This document shows positions 53,242 through 64,000 of a stretch of DNA of 64,000 bases, piece by piece. Every line of letters begins with the position of its first letter. The stretch's first letter is position 1. The position numbers were made by a program, and so were the translations under genes. The notes under the pieces were generated by a model. The model worked only from the letters and a program-made list of their open reading frames with translations. It was not told where the DNA came from and ran no database searches. The DNA comes from Paludisphaera borealis (GTDB lineage Bacteria > Planctomycetota > Planctomycetia > Isosphaerales > Isosphaeraceae), in NCBI RefSeq assembly GCF_001956985.1, contig NZ_CP019082.1, forward strand, positions 3,038,001 to 3,102,000. The letters run 5' to 3'.

Positions 53242-53616
53242 AAAGAGACTCCGGTAGAGAAACGGCTTGGACGATTTCATTGTAGAAATCCGTCCACAAA
53301 AAGAAAGAGCCAAGCCCTCAGGAAACCCTAAACGCATTCCCGAACCCCATATTACACAACGTATTCCATAAACTGTCGAATCTCTACAACCACAACGCCA
53401 TGGACGAATTCATAAATCGTCGTGACCGATTTCCGACCACCCCCGTGCCAGTCAGCGTTGGTCATGCGGATTGCACTCTTGGAAGCGAATTCGCGGAGTG
53501 TTAGCCTGTGAGCCAGTGAAAGAGAATCGAGCCGCTCGGCCGGCGATCGGGACTTCGGGGCCGGATGCGCGAGGCCTAGCTCGACGGCGCGGCGGCGATC
53601 GAAAGGGTCTACGGGA
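53242..53616. other. Divergent intergenic region, CarH-like regulator / pyrE
   Basis: About 375 bp, AT-rich from 53270 to 53420, with no gene. It contains the candidate -10 for the regulator and TnTACA-type motifs listed separately. The pyrE promoter lies to its right. Confidence 0.55.
53349..53354 (-). promoter_or_regulatory. Candidate -10 box and nearby CarH-type half-sites
   Basis: On the minus strand TAATAT (complement of 53349-53354) could be the -10 of the regulator/sigma operon, giving a leader of about 100 nt. TCTACA, fitting the TnTACA core I recall for CarH operators, occurs at 53383-53388 (plus) and, on the other strand, at 53281-53286. CACAACG is repeated at 53355-53361 and 53391-53397. 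Autoregulation is plausible but unproven. Confidence 0.35.
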
Positions 53617-54198
53617 ATGTCCGAAGCATTAAGCGCCGACCATAAGGGACGGCTGATCCGTCTGCTCCAGCGCGACGCCCTGCGGCTTGGCCAGTTCACA
53701 CTGGCGAGCGGCCGAAGCTCGCACTATTACATCGACGGACGCAAGGTCACGCTTGGAGCGGAAGGGGCGCGGCTGATCGGCCAAGGCGTGTTGGGACTGC
53801 TCGCAGCTCATCGCGACGTCGTGGCGGTCGGCGGCCTGACGATGGGAGCCGACCCGATCGTCGGTGCCGCCCTGGCCCTAGCGCCGGAGCACGGGCGCGG
53901 CGAGCTTCGCGGATTCCTGGTCCGGAAGCAGACGAAAGGACACGGGACGGGCAACCTGGTCGAAGGCCCCCTGGAACCCGGTTCGACCGTCGCCGTCGTT
54001 GACGACGTGGCCACGACCGGAGGCTCCTCGCTCTTGGCCGTCGACGCCGTCGAGGCGCTTGGCTGCAAGGTGGCCGTCGTGATCGCCGTGCTCGATCGAC
54101 TTGAAGGCGCGGCCGAGAACTTCGCTGCTCGGGGCCTTGAATTCCACAGCCTGCTCACGATTCGCGACCTGGGCGTCGAACCGCTCGGCCCCGCCTGA
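53617..54198 (+). CDS. pyrE: Orotate phosphoribosyltransferase
   Basis: A 193-residue enzyme of pyrimidine synthesis converting orotate and PRPP to OMP. It has the N-terminal substrate segment LGQFTLASGRSSHYYIDGRK, the catalytic loop RKQTKGHGTGN and the PRPP-binding motif VAVVDDVATTGGSS. Length and order match bacterial PyrE. ATG 53617 follows a GGGTCTACGGGA leader with only a weak ribosome binding site. A putative nuclease-like protein follows 32 bp later on the same strand and may be co-transcribed. Confidence 0.96.
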   Translation: MSEALSADHKGRLIRLLQRDALRLGQFTLASGRSSHYYIDGRKVTLGAEGARLIGQGVLGLLAAHRDVVAVGGLTMGADPIVGAALALAPEHGRGELRGFLVRKQTKGHGTGNLVEGPLEPGSTVAVVDDVATTGGSSLLAVDAVEALGCKVAVVIAVLDRLEGAAENFAARGLEFHSLLTIRDLGVEPLGPA

Positions 54199-54230
54199 CG
54201 CGCCGGAATTGGATCAAGGATGATCAAACG

Positions 54231-54908
54231 ATGGAAACCAGCCTGCATCGAGGGCTTAAGGACCACTACGGCCTCGGCCGCGGAGGTCGTTGCGAAGTCG
54301 CGGTGGCCGGCTACCGCATTGACGCCGTGGACGAAGGCGGGACGCTTATCGAGGTCCAATCAGGCCCCCTCGGCGCTCTCAAGTCCAAGCTGCGCAAGCT
54401 TTTACCAGACCATCGGGTCTGCGTCGTCAAACCGGTCGTGGTGCGCAGAAAGCTGGTCCGCTGCGACCGCGTGGACGGCCCGGAGCGGTCGATCCGTCAG
54501 AGCCCGAAGCGCGGCTCGCTGGTCGACGTCTTCGACGATCTCGTCGGCGTCGCCTCGTTCCTGCCAGACAAGAACCTGAGCGTCGAATTGCTGGGGGTGT
54601 CGATCGAGGAAGTGCGGGTGACGCGGCGGCGACGACCGGGCTACCGCGTAGTCGATCGTCGACTCGATTGCATCCTGGAGACGCTGCGACTGAACGAACC
54701 GGACGATCTCTGGGAACTACTTCCGGCCGGCTTGCCCGACTCGGAGCCGTTCACGACGCGCGATCTGGCTAGAAAGCTGGCCAGACCGCTTCCGTTCGCG
54801 CAGCGGGTCGCTTATTGCTTACGCCTTTCGGGCGCGGTCCGCCCCATCGGAAAGGTCGGCAACAGTCATCTTTACAAAGCCGAAACGTCACTTATTCACT
54901 CATTGTAG
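54231..54908 (+). CDS. Putative PD-(D/E)XK-like protein with C-terminal winged helix
   Basis: A 225-residue protein without an assigned name. The N-terminal part resembles a restriction-endonuclease-like core: Glu22 on helix 1 (GGRCEVAV), Asp31 (YRIDAVDEGG), then Glu41-Val-Gln43 (LIEVQSG) and Lys51/Lys53 (LGALKSKLRKL), fitting E...D...ExQ/K. A middle segment PLVDVFDDLVGVASFLPDKN-like (SLVDVFDDLVGVASFLP) follows, and the C-terminus (PFTTRDLARKL, LPFAQRVAYCLRLSGAV) looks like a winged helix. Nuclease activity is a fold-based guess. AAGGA is 10 nt before the ATG. It lies directly after pyrE. Confidence 0.6.
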   Translation: METSLHRGLKDHYGLGRGGRCEVAVAGYRIDAVDEGGTLIEVQSGPLGALKSKLRKLLPDHRVCVVKPVVVRRKLVRCDRVDGPERSIRQSPKRGSLVDVFDDLVGVASFLPDKNLSVELLGVSIEEVRVTRRRRPGYRVVDRRLDCILETLRLNEPDDLWELLPAGLPDSEPFTTRDLARKLARPLPFAQRVAYCLRLSGAVRPIGKVGNSHLYKAETSLIHSL

Positions 54909-54947
54909 AGGGTGCGTGCAAGGACGCTCGACCGGGACCATCCACGA

Positions 54948-55157
54948 TCAGATTTCCGGATTCGCCACGGCGAGTGGGCCGACGAGGGCGGCAGGCGCGA
55001 CGGCCTGCGACGTGGTTCCGGCAATCCGGCTGCCGTTGTAGAGAAGCACCAGGTTCATTCGAGCCCGGTCCCACATCTGGGCCTCGAGCTGATCCAGGCG
55101 CTGTAGGACGGATCGCGTTGCGGCGACGTCCGTGCGAACGATCGAAGTAGGATTCAT
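54948..55157 (-). CDS. Possible small protein, 69 residues
   Basis: The frame from ATG 55157 gives a 69-residue protein with an amphipathic helix (AATRSVLQRLDQLEAQMW) and an Ala/Pro-rich hydrophobic end (AVAPAALVGPLAVANPEI). GC3 is about 75 percent by my count, in the range of real genes here, but no clear ribosome binding site precedes the ATG. It converges on the nuclease-like gene with a 39-bp gap. No known family is recognised. Confidence 0.4.
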   Translation of the reverse strand: MNPTSIVRTDVAATRSVLQRLDQLEAQMWDRARMNLVLLYNGSRIAGTTSQAVAPAALVGPLAVANPEI

Positions 55158-55768
55158 AAGCTTGACCCGCGTTGCTGAGTCTCGTCCAGGGCTCTCTGGG
55201 GAAGCCGAACTCGTCATGCCGTGGTTCACATCCCATGTGGGGAAGAGACTTCCCGACCAAGCCATGAATCACGAGATTCGGTGAGAGTCGGTCGAAAGAG
55301 AAAACGACCTTGTGTTCAGAAATTCGATGGGAAATCGTTCATTCGACGTTTCGGGGAGGAGAATGAACCATCGTTTGCATAATCTCGATGCAGCAGGTCC
55401 TGGCTATTGAGCAGAACTCGACATGCGTCGAAAGTGATGTGAGCGGCCTTGCCTCAGTGCGAAGCGAAGTAGCGAGTGGGGTCAACAGTTTGCGAAAAGG
55501 GGTCGATTCGGCGGCGTGACACAAGCATCGCTGCACCTCCTTGCTTCGCGAAAAAGCAAGATTTCCATCTTTGTCTTGGCAACATTGAGGGCGAGAGCTT
55601 TGCTGTCGAAGGTCATTGTCATAAATCCAGACGGAAAACCACTTGAATCCGCGACATGAGAGGAAGACCGGCTCGTTCTTCGGAAAACCCATTGGAAGGC
55701 GTATCAGCCTTCAGCAAAGATTGTGCCCAAAATCGACCGTCCGCGTCCGCCTGCAATCGAAGTCTGGT

Positions 55769-55815
55769 AAAAAAACAAAAAGCCCCGATCGGACTCCAGG
55801 GGTCCGAGCAGGGCT
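55769..55815 (-). terminator. Rho-independent terminator
   Basis: On the minus strand a GC-rich stem (AGCCC pairing with GGGCT, and CGGACCCC with GGAGTCCG) is followed directly by TTTTT-G-TTTTTTT (complement of 55769-55781). Stem plus T-run is the textbook intrinsic form and one of very few such signals in the window. Confidence 0.75.
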
Positions 55816-55861
55816 GCCATAGCCGATGCGTTACCCAGCCTGTCGTGGACGAGCAACGACA
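55769..55861 (-). ncRNA. Candidate small RNA, about 93 nt
   Basis: Read leftward, a promoter with perfect TTGACA is followed by a structured region and a strong intrinsic terminator, with no gene directly downstream. The 5' part can fold a hairpin (GTCGT pairing with ACGAC, inside AGCCT/AGGCT). The 3' part is the terminator stem. A short frame overlaps it, but the DNA structure fits RNA better. No known RNA family is recognised. Confidence 0.5.
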
Positions 55862-55867
55862 TTTCAC

Positions 55868-55896
55868 AGGCTACTAGCTCAAAATGCACTTGTCAA
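55868..55896 (-). promoter_or_regulatory. Sigma-70-type promoter of the candidate small RNA
   Basis: On the minus strand the -35 is TTGACA (complement of 55891-55896), then exactly 17 bp, then TAGCCT (complement of 55868-55873), which keeps TA...T of the -10 consensus. Initiation is expected near 55861. Confidence 0.5.
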
Positions 55897-56069
55897 TTAA
55901 AAAGACCATGAAGTTTCGGCCCATCTCCAATGTTTTCGCATGATCCGAGACGCGGCGTCGCGGCGACCTCGAGTGGCTTCCCGGCAAGGGCCTGCCGCGT
56001 GGAGGGGTTCATCCGTATAATGGAGGCAGGTGTGTTTCCAGCGGGCCAGCGCGGCGGGGTGCCTTGTCC

Positions 56070-58925
<2,856 letters not shown>

Positions 58926-58950
58926 GTCCGCGCTTCCCGCGTCGGCGCGC

Positions 58951-59205
58951 TCAGAACCGGACGACCCAGCGATAGACGGCGTACAGGCAGACCGCCACGC
59001 CGACGAGCAGCCACCACGGCTTCCGATACGGCTCGTCCTCCCTGGACAGGAATGCCGCGCACGCGGGGCACCGTTCCGAATCATCGTAGATCGGCCGTCG
59101 GCAGTACGGGCAGGGCGTCGTGACGTCCTCGTCGTCACCAGGAGCCTCCTCGACCTCGTCAGCCGGGTCCCACCCGCCCTCATCGTCATCGCTCCATCGC
59201 GGCAT
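58951..59205 (-). CDS. Small zinc-ribbon membrane protein
   Basis: An 84-residue protein with an acidic N-terminus (WSDDDEGGWDPADEVEEAPGD), a zinc-ribbon with two CPxC knuckles (CPYC and CPAC, 16 residues apart) and one C-terminal membrane helix (WWLLVGVAVCLYAVYRWVV). The ribbon would face the cytoplasm. Such small proteins are common in planctomycetes and unassigned. ATG 59205 follows GGGGA by 7 nt; an ATG 8 codons upstream is also in frame. It converges with recQ, 25 bp apart. Confidence 0.75.
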   Translation of the reverse strand: MPRWSDDDEGGWDPADEVEEAPGDDEDVTTPCPYCRRPIYDDSERCPACAAFLSREDEPYRKPWWLLVGVAVCLYAVYRWVVRF

Positions 59206-59515
59206 ATCGCGTCCCCATCCTCGCGACAAAGTTCACGTCACGCTCCCGAAACCCGAGAAGTCGAGCTTACGACGATCCAGTCTGGTTGGGACACGGCTTT
59301 TGGTCACGACGCCGTTCGTGGCTCTGGATCATCGCGATCGCCCCATCACGGGGAGTCCTGGCGACGCCGCCGATGCCTCCGCGACACATGCTCCCACGTT
59401 TGGATGAAACCGTGCCACGGCGACTCACAAGATCGGGGCTCAAGCTATACAAGTTGGTGCAGTGAGCAGACCACTCATGTTCGTCAGTCATGCACCAACA
59501 TAGGGGATCTCTTAG
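59206..59515. other. Intergenic region upstream of the PEP-CTERM gene
   Basis: About 310 bp. Nothing coding is seen. It holds the inverted repeat at 59454-59498 just before the PEP-CTERM gene and a possible promoter around CTATACA (about 59445). Confidence 0.5.
59454..59498 (+). promoter_or_regulatory. Inverted repeat in the leader of the PEP-CTERM gene
   Basis: TTGGTGCA (59454-59461) and TGCACCAA (59491-59498) are perfect 8-bp arms around a 29-base centre that itself contains TGAG/CTCA. The right arm lies just before the ribosome binding site AGGGGA (59502-59507), so the stem could affect translation, or the arms could be an operator. Confidence 0.45.
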
Positions 59516-60229
59516 ATGAAATTGCACTTCGCCCCCGTCTTGCGCGTCGCCGCCATCGTCGCCGGAACCGTCCTGAGTTCGCAGTCGGCGTTCGCCGGCA
59601 TCGACGTGACGATCGAAGCCGCCGGCGTTCAGTCGTCGCAGCAGGCCAACATTATCACTGAGACGTTTAACTCACAGGCTACCGGGGTGCTCAACGCGCC
59701 TTTGGTGACGTCGATCGGAACCTACACCGCGACCGCCGACTCGTCTATCATCCTCTCTGCTGATCAGTACGGCGGCGCCAACGGCACCCAGTACATCTCG
59801 GTTGGCTCACAGGCCGGAGGACCTGGCGGCTCGATGGTCCTGAGCCTGAACGGACCCGCCGATTATTTCGGCCTGTGGTGGTCGGCGGTGGACTCCCAGA
59901 ACAAGCTCCAGCTTTACAGCGGCGGCGTCGGCGGGACTCTCCTGGGCACCTACACGAGTGCCGATCTTCCTGCTTTCAGCGCCGGTTACTTCGGTAATCC
60001 GAACCCGCCCGCGGACCGCAACACGGGCGAGCCTTACGCATACGTCAATTTCTTCGGCACGGCCGGCACGACCTTCGACACGATCGTCTTCAGCAACTCG
60101 AACGCCACCGGCTTCGAGTCGGACAACCACAGCATCCACAGCGTTCCCGAACCCTCGGCCTTGTTGATGGGCGGTGCCGCCTCGGTCATCGGACTGGCCG
60201 TGGCTCGTCGTCGTCGCCGCGACGCCTGA
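59516..60229 (+). CDS. Secreted PEP-CTERM sorting-domain protein
   Basis: A 237-residue protein. A signal peptide (LRVAAIVAGTVLSSQSAFA, cleavage near Ala27) is followed by a beta-rich domain with many Ser, Thr, Gly and Asn (for example GLWWSAVDSQNKLQLYSGG) and a C-terminal PEP-CTERM signal: VPEPSALLMGG, a hydrophobic stretch (AASVIGLAVA) and RRRRRDA. PEP-CTERM proteins are processed by exosortase and released to the surface or extracellular matrix. No exosortase gene is in the window. AGGGGA is 8 nt before ATG 59516. Confidence 0.92.
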   Translation: MKLHFAPVLRVAAIVAGTVLSSQSAFAGIDVTIEAAGVQSSQQANIITETFNSQATGVLNAPLVTSIGTYTATADSSIILSADQYGGANGTQYISVGSQAGGPGGSMVLSLNGPADYFGLWWSAVDSQNKLQLYSGGVGGTLLGTYTSADLPAFSAGYFGNPNPPADRNTGEPYAYVNFFGTAGTTFDTIVFSNSNATGFESDNHSIHSVPEPSALLMGGAASVIGLAVARRRRRDA

Positions 60230-60432
60230 AGCCGAGTCGATGACTCCGATCGGCTCTCAAACTCGATGTGGATTGCACCTAAGAAGAATCGACGCTTTGT
60301 GATCTCCAGAGATCTGGATAGAAAGAGCCATGGTGGGAGCCCAGGCGCCGCGGACATCCGAAGTCCGAGGCGCCTGTCGGCGTTGATCGATGGGCCGGTG
60401 CGCAAACGACGATCGCGACGCGACCGGATGAT

Positions 60433-61791
60433 TCAGGGAGCGAGCTGAAGGAACTGCTTGAGCTCGGCTAGCTCCGCCCGTTTCAGTTCGTCATCGCCCC
60501 GGGCTTCGCGGATGATCCGAATATCGCCTTCGCGACACGCCCGGCGGACGAGGTCGAGCAGGGTTCCTTCTTCTCCCACCAGCTCGCGATACGCTCGGGC
60601 CGACGCGAGATCGGCGATCACGACCCGACCGAGCAAACGGCGCTGCGTCTCTTCGTCGAAGTCGACGCTGACGGCCTTCATCTCGTACCCGTCTGGGAAG
60701 ATCCGGGCGCCGTCGAAGTCCCAGCGGACCTGGCCGGAGTCGGCGATCGCGCCGTTGGTCTCGGCTTCGACGATCTTGCCGGGGAGACGGACCGTGAATG
60801 CGAATACAGGGCCCGGCGGCGCGAAAATTCCCGGGAAACCATACAGACCGGTCATCCGCAAGAGGAGCGGCCCGAGCTTGGTTTTGATTTCCTTTTCATG
60901 GGCCTTCGTGAACGTCGCCCAGGCGTCGTAGTGCGGAGGCGACCAGGCGCTCTCGAGAATTGCTTGCACCTCGTCTTCGGAAAGCGGCTGGCCGTCGCGA
61001 CGCTTGAAGTTCTGGCTGATCACGCCGCGCGCGAACGCCTTGATCCGCCGCATCCCCTCGTCACTTTCGACCAGACTCCCCTTCTCATCGAACAGATCGA
61101 CGCCCAGGCGCTGAAGGACCCCCGCGAACCGAACCTTCATCTCGCGCTCTTTTTCGGGCTCGGCCTCGTGCTTCGCCAGCATCTCGTAATAGGCGAGGGT
61201 CGCGTCGTCGAGGAACCGACGGCCTCGAGTCCGGACGTCGGCGACGACTTTGGCGACGTCGTAACGATCGCCGTAGACCTGTTCAATCCCCTCGCAGAGC
61301 ATCGGGATGCCGACCTCCAGAAACTCGCCGCGCGCCTTGAGGAAGCTCTCGCGGGTGACGATGTTCGTGATCGTCTCGCGCCAGCGATGCTCGACGACGA
61401 ACCCCAGATCCTTCCGTTCGTACGATCGGCTCAGTTCGCTGGCCCCGACGTCGGGATACGACGCCTCGCGCTTGAGGAAGTGCGCGGGGATGTCGGCCGG
61501 GCTGCGAAAACCGCCGTGCGCGTGGAAATACGCACGGTCGCCGGGCTGCTGATTTCCCGCCGAGAACGCCGGGGGGATGAGGACGTCCGACACGCCTTTC
61601 CAGCGCGCGTTCCAGGCCGGCGCGAGGGCGTCGTCGGGGAGCATCTCTCCCTTCGGCTGCCAGATCAGACGGTCGCATGATCCATCCGATCGGATCACGG
61701 TCTCGACCTGAACGAACGCGGGACCGCCACATCCAGAGGCCAGAATCATCGACCCGACGACCAGAACGGCCCGCATGGTGAAACGACACAT
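60433..61791 (-). CDS. Hypothetical lipoprotein
   Basis: A 452-residue protein with a lipoprotein signal: a short basic start (MCRFTMRAV), a hydrophobic core (LVVGSMI) and lipobox LASGC with the Cys near residue 20. GGAGGT lies 4 nt before ATG 61791, which fixes the start. The mature part is charged and mostly helical with beta stretches (FAFTVRLPGKIVEAETNGAI) and no known domain. It should sit on a membrane facing the periplasm. It is divergent from treZ with about 195 bp between starts. Function is unknown. Confidence 0.78.
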   Translation of the reverse strand: MCRFTMRAVLVVGSMILASGCGGPAFVQVETVIRSDGSCDRLIWQPKGEMLPDDALAPAWNARWKGVSDVLIPPAFSAGNQQPGDRAYFHAHGGFRSPADIPAHFLKREASYPDVGASELSRSYERKDLGFVVEHRWRETITNIVTRESFLKARGEFLEVGIPMLCEGIEQVYGDRYDVAKVVADVRTRGRRFLDDATLAYYEMLAKHEAEPEKEREMKVRFAGVLQRLGVDLFDEKGSLVESDEGMRRIKAFARGVISQNFKRRDGQPLSEDEVQAILESAWSPPHYDAWATFTKAHEKEIKTKLGPLLLRMTGLYGFPGIFAPPGPVFAFTVRLPGKIVEAETNGAIADSGQVRWDFDGARIFPDGYEMKAVSVDFDEETQRRLLGRVVIADLASARAYRELVGEEGTLLDLVRRACREGDIRIIREARGDDELKRAELAELKQFLQLAP

Positions 61792-61986
61792 GGCGACCTC
61801 CAATGCATCGAAGACCCGTGCCCCTGACGAACGCCGCGCGAGATGAGAACGGTTCCCACCCCGATTCTCGCACCAGGCCCGCGCTCTTGCCAAGCGGCCG
61901 CCCTGGAACGAGACTTGCACAGTGATGGGCGCCGCCCCGGCGTCACGATCCAGCCCGACTATCAAGACGTTCGAGAGTCGCCCGTC

Positions 61987-63984
61987 ATGAGTTCCAGAGA
62001 CAGATCGACGACGCCTGATCGATCATCCGACCACCACGGCTTTTCCCGGCGGCTGCCGGTCGGAGCCGAGGTTCAGCCCGGGGGCGGCGTCCACTTTCGG
62101 GTCTGGGCGCCGTTGCGGCGGCGAGTCGAGGTGATCGTCGAGCCGAAGCAAACCTTCGAGCTGAGCCCGGAAGCCGACGGCTATTTTTCCGGCTTCAGTC
62201 GGATCGCGGGCGTCGGCTCGCGGTATCGCTACCGGCTGGACGGCGAGAACCGTTTCCCTGACCCGGCGTCACGGTTCCAACCTGAAGGGCCGCACGGACC
62301 GTCGCAGGTCGTCGATCCCTCGTCGTTCGCCTGGACCGACGCGAGCTGGAAAGGACTGACCCTCACGGGCCAGGTGCTCTACGAAATGCACGTCGGCTCG
62401 TTCACGCGCGAGGGGACGTGGACCGCCGCGATCGAGCGACTGCCCAGGTTGCGCGAGCTGGGCGTCACGACGATCGAACTCATGCCGGTGGCCGAGTTCG
62501 CCGGAGCGTTCGGCTGGGGGTACGACGGGGTCGACCTGTTCGCCCCCTACCATTTTTACGGCGAGCCGGACGACGCGCGGCGGTTCGTCGACCGAGCCCA
62601 CGCGCTGGGCCTGGGGGTGATCCTCGACGTGGTCTACAACCACTTCGGCCCGGACGGCTGCTATCACAGGGCCTTTTCCGACGATTATCTCCACGTCGAT
62701 CGAGCCAGCGGTTGGGGCGACGCCTTGAATTTCGACGGCCCCGGCTCGACGCCGACGCGCGCGTTCTTCATCGCCAACGCCGGCTATTGGATCGACGAAT
62801 TCCATTTCGACGGCCTGAGACTCGACGCGACGCAAGCGATCCACGATTCATCGTCCGATCATATCATCACCGCGATTAGCCGGCGGGCTCGCGAGGCGGC
62901 CGGCGCGAGGTCGATCCTGATCTTCGCCGAGAACGAGCCGCAGAACGTGCGGCAGATCCGCCCCGAGAGCGTGGGGGGCTTCGGCCTCGACTGCCTCTGG
63001 AACGACGATTTCCATCACGCCTCCCGGGTCGCGCTCACGGGCCGAGCCGAAGCGTACTACGGCGACTACCTCGGCACGCCCCAAGAGCTGATCTCGGCCG
63101 TGAAGTGGGGCTTCTTGTTCCAGGGCCAGACGGTGAAATGGCAGCAGAAGCGGCGGGGCACCCCAACGTTCGGCGTCCCTGCGGCGCACTTCCTGGTCTA
63201 TCTCGAAAACCATGACCAGGTAGCCAACTCGGCGCGAGGGCTACGGCTCATAAACCTCACCAGTCCAGGTCGATACCGGGCGCTCATGGGCCTCTGCCTG
63301 TTGTCGCCGCAGACCCCCCTGCTCTTCCAGGGGCAGGAACTCGGCTCCCGCCGGCCGTTTCTCTACTTCAGCGACCACCACGACGAGCTAGCGAAGGCCG
63401 TCTGCGAGGGGCGTCGCGAGGAGCTTGCGGGGTTCCGGAGCACGACCCATCCCGAGCTTCTCGACTACCTGGCCGATCCGGGCGCCGAGTCGACCTTCTT
63501 GGCGACGAAGCTGGAAGAACCCGCCGATTACCGACGCGTTCCGGAATTCCTGCTCATCCAAGACCTCCTCCAACTACGACGCGACGATCCGATCTTCCGC
63601 GCCCAGAAGTCCGAGTCCATCCAGGGCGCGGTGATAGGTCCCGAAGCGTTCGTGCTGCGATATTTCGGCGACGCGGACGACAGTCGGCTGATCGTGATCA
63701 ACCTCGGCCGCGACCTGTACCCGACCGCCAACACCGAGCCGCTCCTCGCCCCGCCGCCCGGCATGGACTGGTCGGTGCTCTGGTTCAGCGAACATCCCCG
63801 GTACGGCGGTTCGGGCATCCCCCCGCTCGAATCCGGCCAACCCTGGCGCATCGCCGGACACTCGGCCGTCGTCCTGAAGCCGAGCCCCGCCCCCAGCCGC
63901 CCCGACGACCCCGGCATGGGAACCGCGGCGATCGAGGACTACGACATCCACCCGGCGCTTCGTGCGCGTCGTCGAAGCGAATGA
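61987..63984 (+). CDS. treZ: Malto-oligosyltrehalose trehalohydrolase
   Basis: A 665-residue GH13 enzyme. An N-terminal CBM48-like domain (LPVGAEVQPGGGVHFRVWAP) precedes the catalytic barrel, with VYNHFGPDG, the nucleophile Asp in DGLRLDATQAI, the acid/base Glu in FAENEPQN, and the third Asp in LENHDQVAN. The VYNHFGPDG and AENEPQN phrases are those of TreZ rather than of glycogen branching enzyme. It releases trehalose from maltooligosyltrehalose made by TreY. No treY is in this window; it may lie beyond the right edge. ATG 61987 gives the usual start; an upstream ATG would add 48 atypical residues. Confidence 0.93.
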   Translation: MSSRDRSTTPDRSSDHHGFSRRLPVGAEVQPGGGVHFRVWAPLRRRVEVIVEPKQTFELSPEADGYFSGFSRIAGVGSRYRYRLDGENRFPDPASRFQPEGPHGPSQVVDPSSFAWTDASWKGLTLTGQVLYEMHVGSFTREGTWTAAIERLPRLRELGVTTIELMPVAEFAGAFGWGYDGVDLFAPYHFYGEPDDARRFVDRAHALGLGVILDVVYNHFGPDGCYHRAFSDDYLHVDRASGWGDALNFDGPGSTPTRAFFIANAGYWIDEFHFDGLRLDATQAIHDSSSDHIITAISRRAREAAGARSILIFAENEPQNVRQIRPESVGGFGLDCLWNDDFHHASRVALTGRAEAYYGDYLGTPQELISAVKWGFLFQGQTVKWQQKRRGTPTFGVPAAHFLVYLENHDQVANSARGLRLINLTSPGRYRALMGLCLLSPQTPLLFQGQELGSRRPFLYFSDHHDELAKAVCEGRREELAGFRSTTHPELLDYLADPGAESTFLATKLEEPADYRRVPEFLLIQDLLQLRRDDPIFRAQKSESIQGAVIGPEAFVLRYFGDADDSRLIVINLGRDLYPTANTEPLLAPPPGMDWSVLWFSEHPRYGGSGIPPLESGQPWRIAGHSAVVLKPSPAPSRPDDPGMGTAAIEDYDIHPALRARRRSE

Positions 63985-64000
63985 GACCTCGCGGCGTCGA

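Larger units (their letters stand above)
54909..56069. other. Gene-poor stretch between the nuclease-like gene and recQ
   Basis: About 1.16 kb. It holds one plausible small ORF on the minus strand (54948-55157) and a candidate small RNA with its own promoter and terminator (55769-55861). The part from 55270 to 55760 is AT-richer and, apart from short unsupported frames, shows nothing I can name. Confidence 0.55.

Noticed and set aside
55339-55692. 117-codon minus-strand frame downstream of the candidate sRNA
   Set aside because: Cys-rich random-looking composition, lower GC3 than real genes, no ribosome binding site; it would make the sRNA a leader only if real.

Overview
The window looks like chromosomal DNA from a planctomycete, most likely the Isosphaeraceae/Gemmatales side of the phylum. 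The evidence is gene content: a DUF1559 pseudopilin-like protein, Ser/Thr kinases fused to WD40 or TPR regions, an ECF sigma factor directly upstream of such a kinase, a CRTAC1/ASPIC protein, a PEP-CTERM protein, and two large exported proteins starting with the Arg-rich 'LExRxLL' segment typical of planctomycete surface proteins. The DNA is GC-rich with strong GC3 bias, so many long antisense frames are codon-bias shadows. No rRNA, tRNA, CRISPR array, IS element or prophage was seen.

Layout. 1-8.8 kb holds housekeeping genes: a partial methyltransferase, DUF1559, tsaB, a metallophosphoesterase, yidC-mnmE, a FucU-like mutarotase and a membrane TPR protein. 9.2-14.6 kb holds an exported subtilase with a malectin-like domain and three near-identical discoidin domains, an acyltransferase-3 membrane protein and a sarcosine/N-methyltryptophan oxidase-like flavoprotein. 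14.6-15.4 kb is a non-coding, repeat-rich island. 15.4-19.4 kb is a tightly overlapping hisS-hisZ-like-hisG operon. 19.9-24.8 kb carries ldhA, a permuted papain-fold protein, an FtsX/MacB-type permease, a PilZ protein and an alpha/beta hydrolase.

25.0-28.7 kb is one giant beta-helix/Calx-beta surface protein. 28.8-33.6 kb is a probable choline-lipid locus: a eukaryote-type phosphoethanolamine N-methyltransferase, an APC permease and a phosphatidylcholine-synthase-like CDP-alcohol phosphatidyltransferase, with a UMF1/Atg22-type MFS carrier converging on it. 34.1-39.0 kb is a heavy-metal-type RND efflux pair. 39.2-44.9 kb holds a WD40 kinase, a CRTAC1-like protein and a small HTH protein. 45.3-51.2 kb contains a hypothetical protein, a tiny Pro-rich protein with a very strong ribosome binding site, an ECF sigma/kinase/109-residue cassette and a Xer recombinase.

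51.4-53.3 kb is a regulatory pair: a CarH/LitR-like MerR regulator that appears to lack the cobalamin-ligating His, followed by a sigma-70 factor. 53.6-56 kb holds pyrE, a putative PD-(D/E)XK-like protein, a small ORF and a candidate sRNA with promoter and intrinsic terminator. 56.1-64 kb holds recQ with an extra C-terminal HTH, a zinc-ribbon membrane protein, a PEP-CTERM protein, a lipoprotein and treZ.

The most promising regions are the choline-lipid locus, the CarH-like/sigma pair, the repeat island, the candidate sRNA, and the HisG that carries an ACT-like tail beside a HisZ-like partner.
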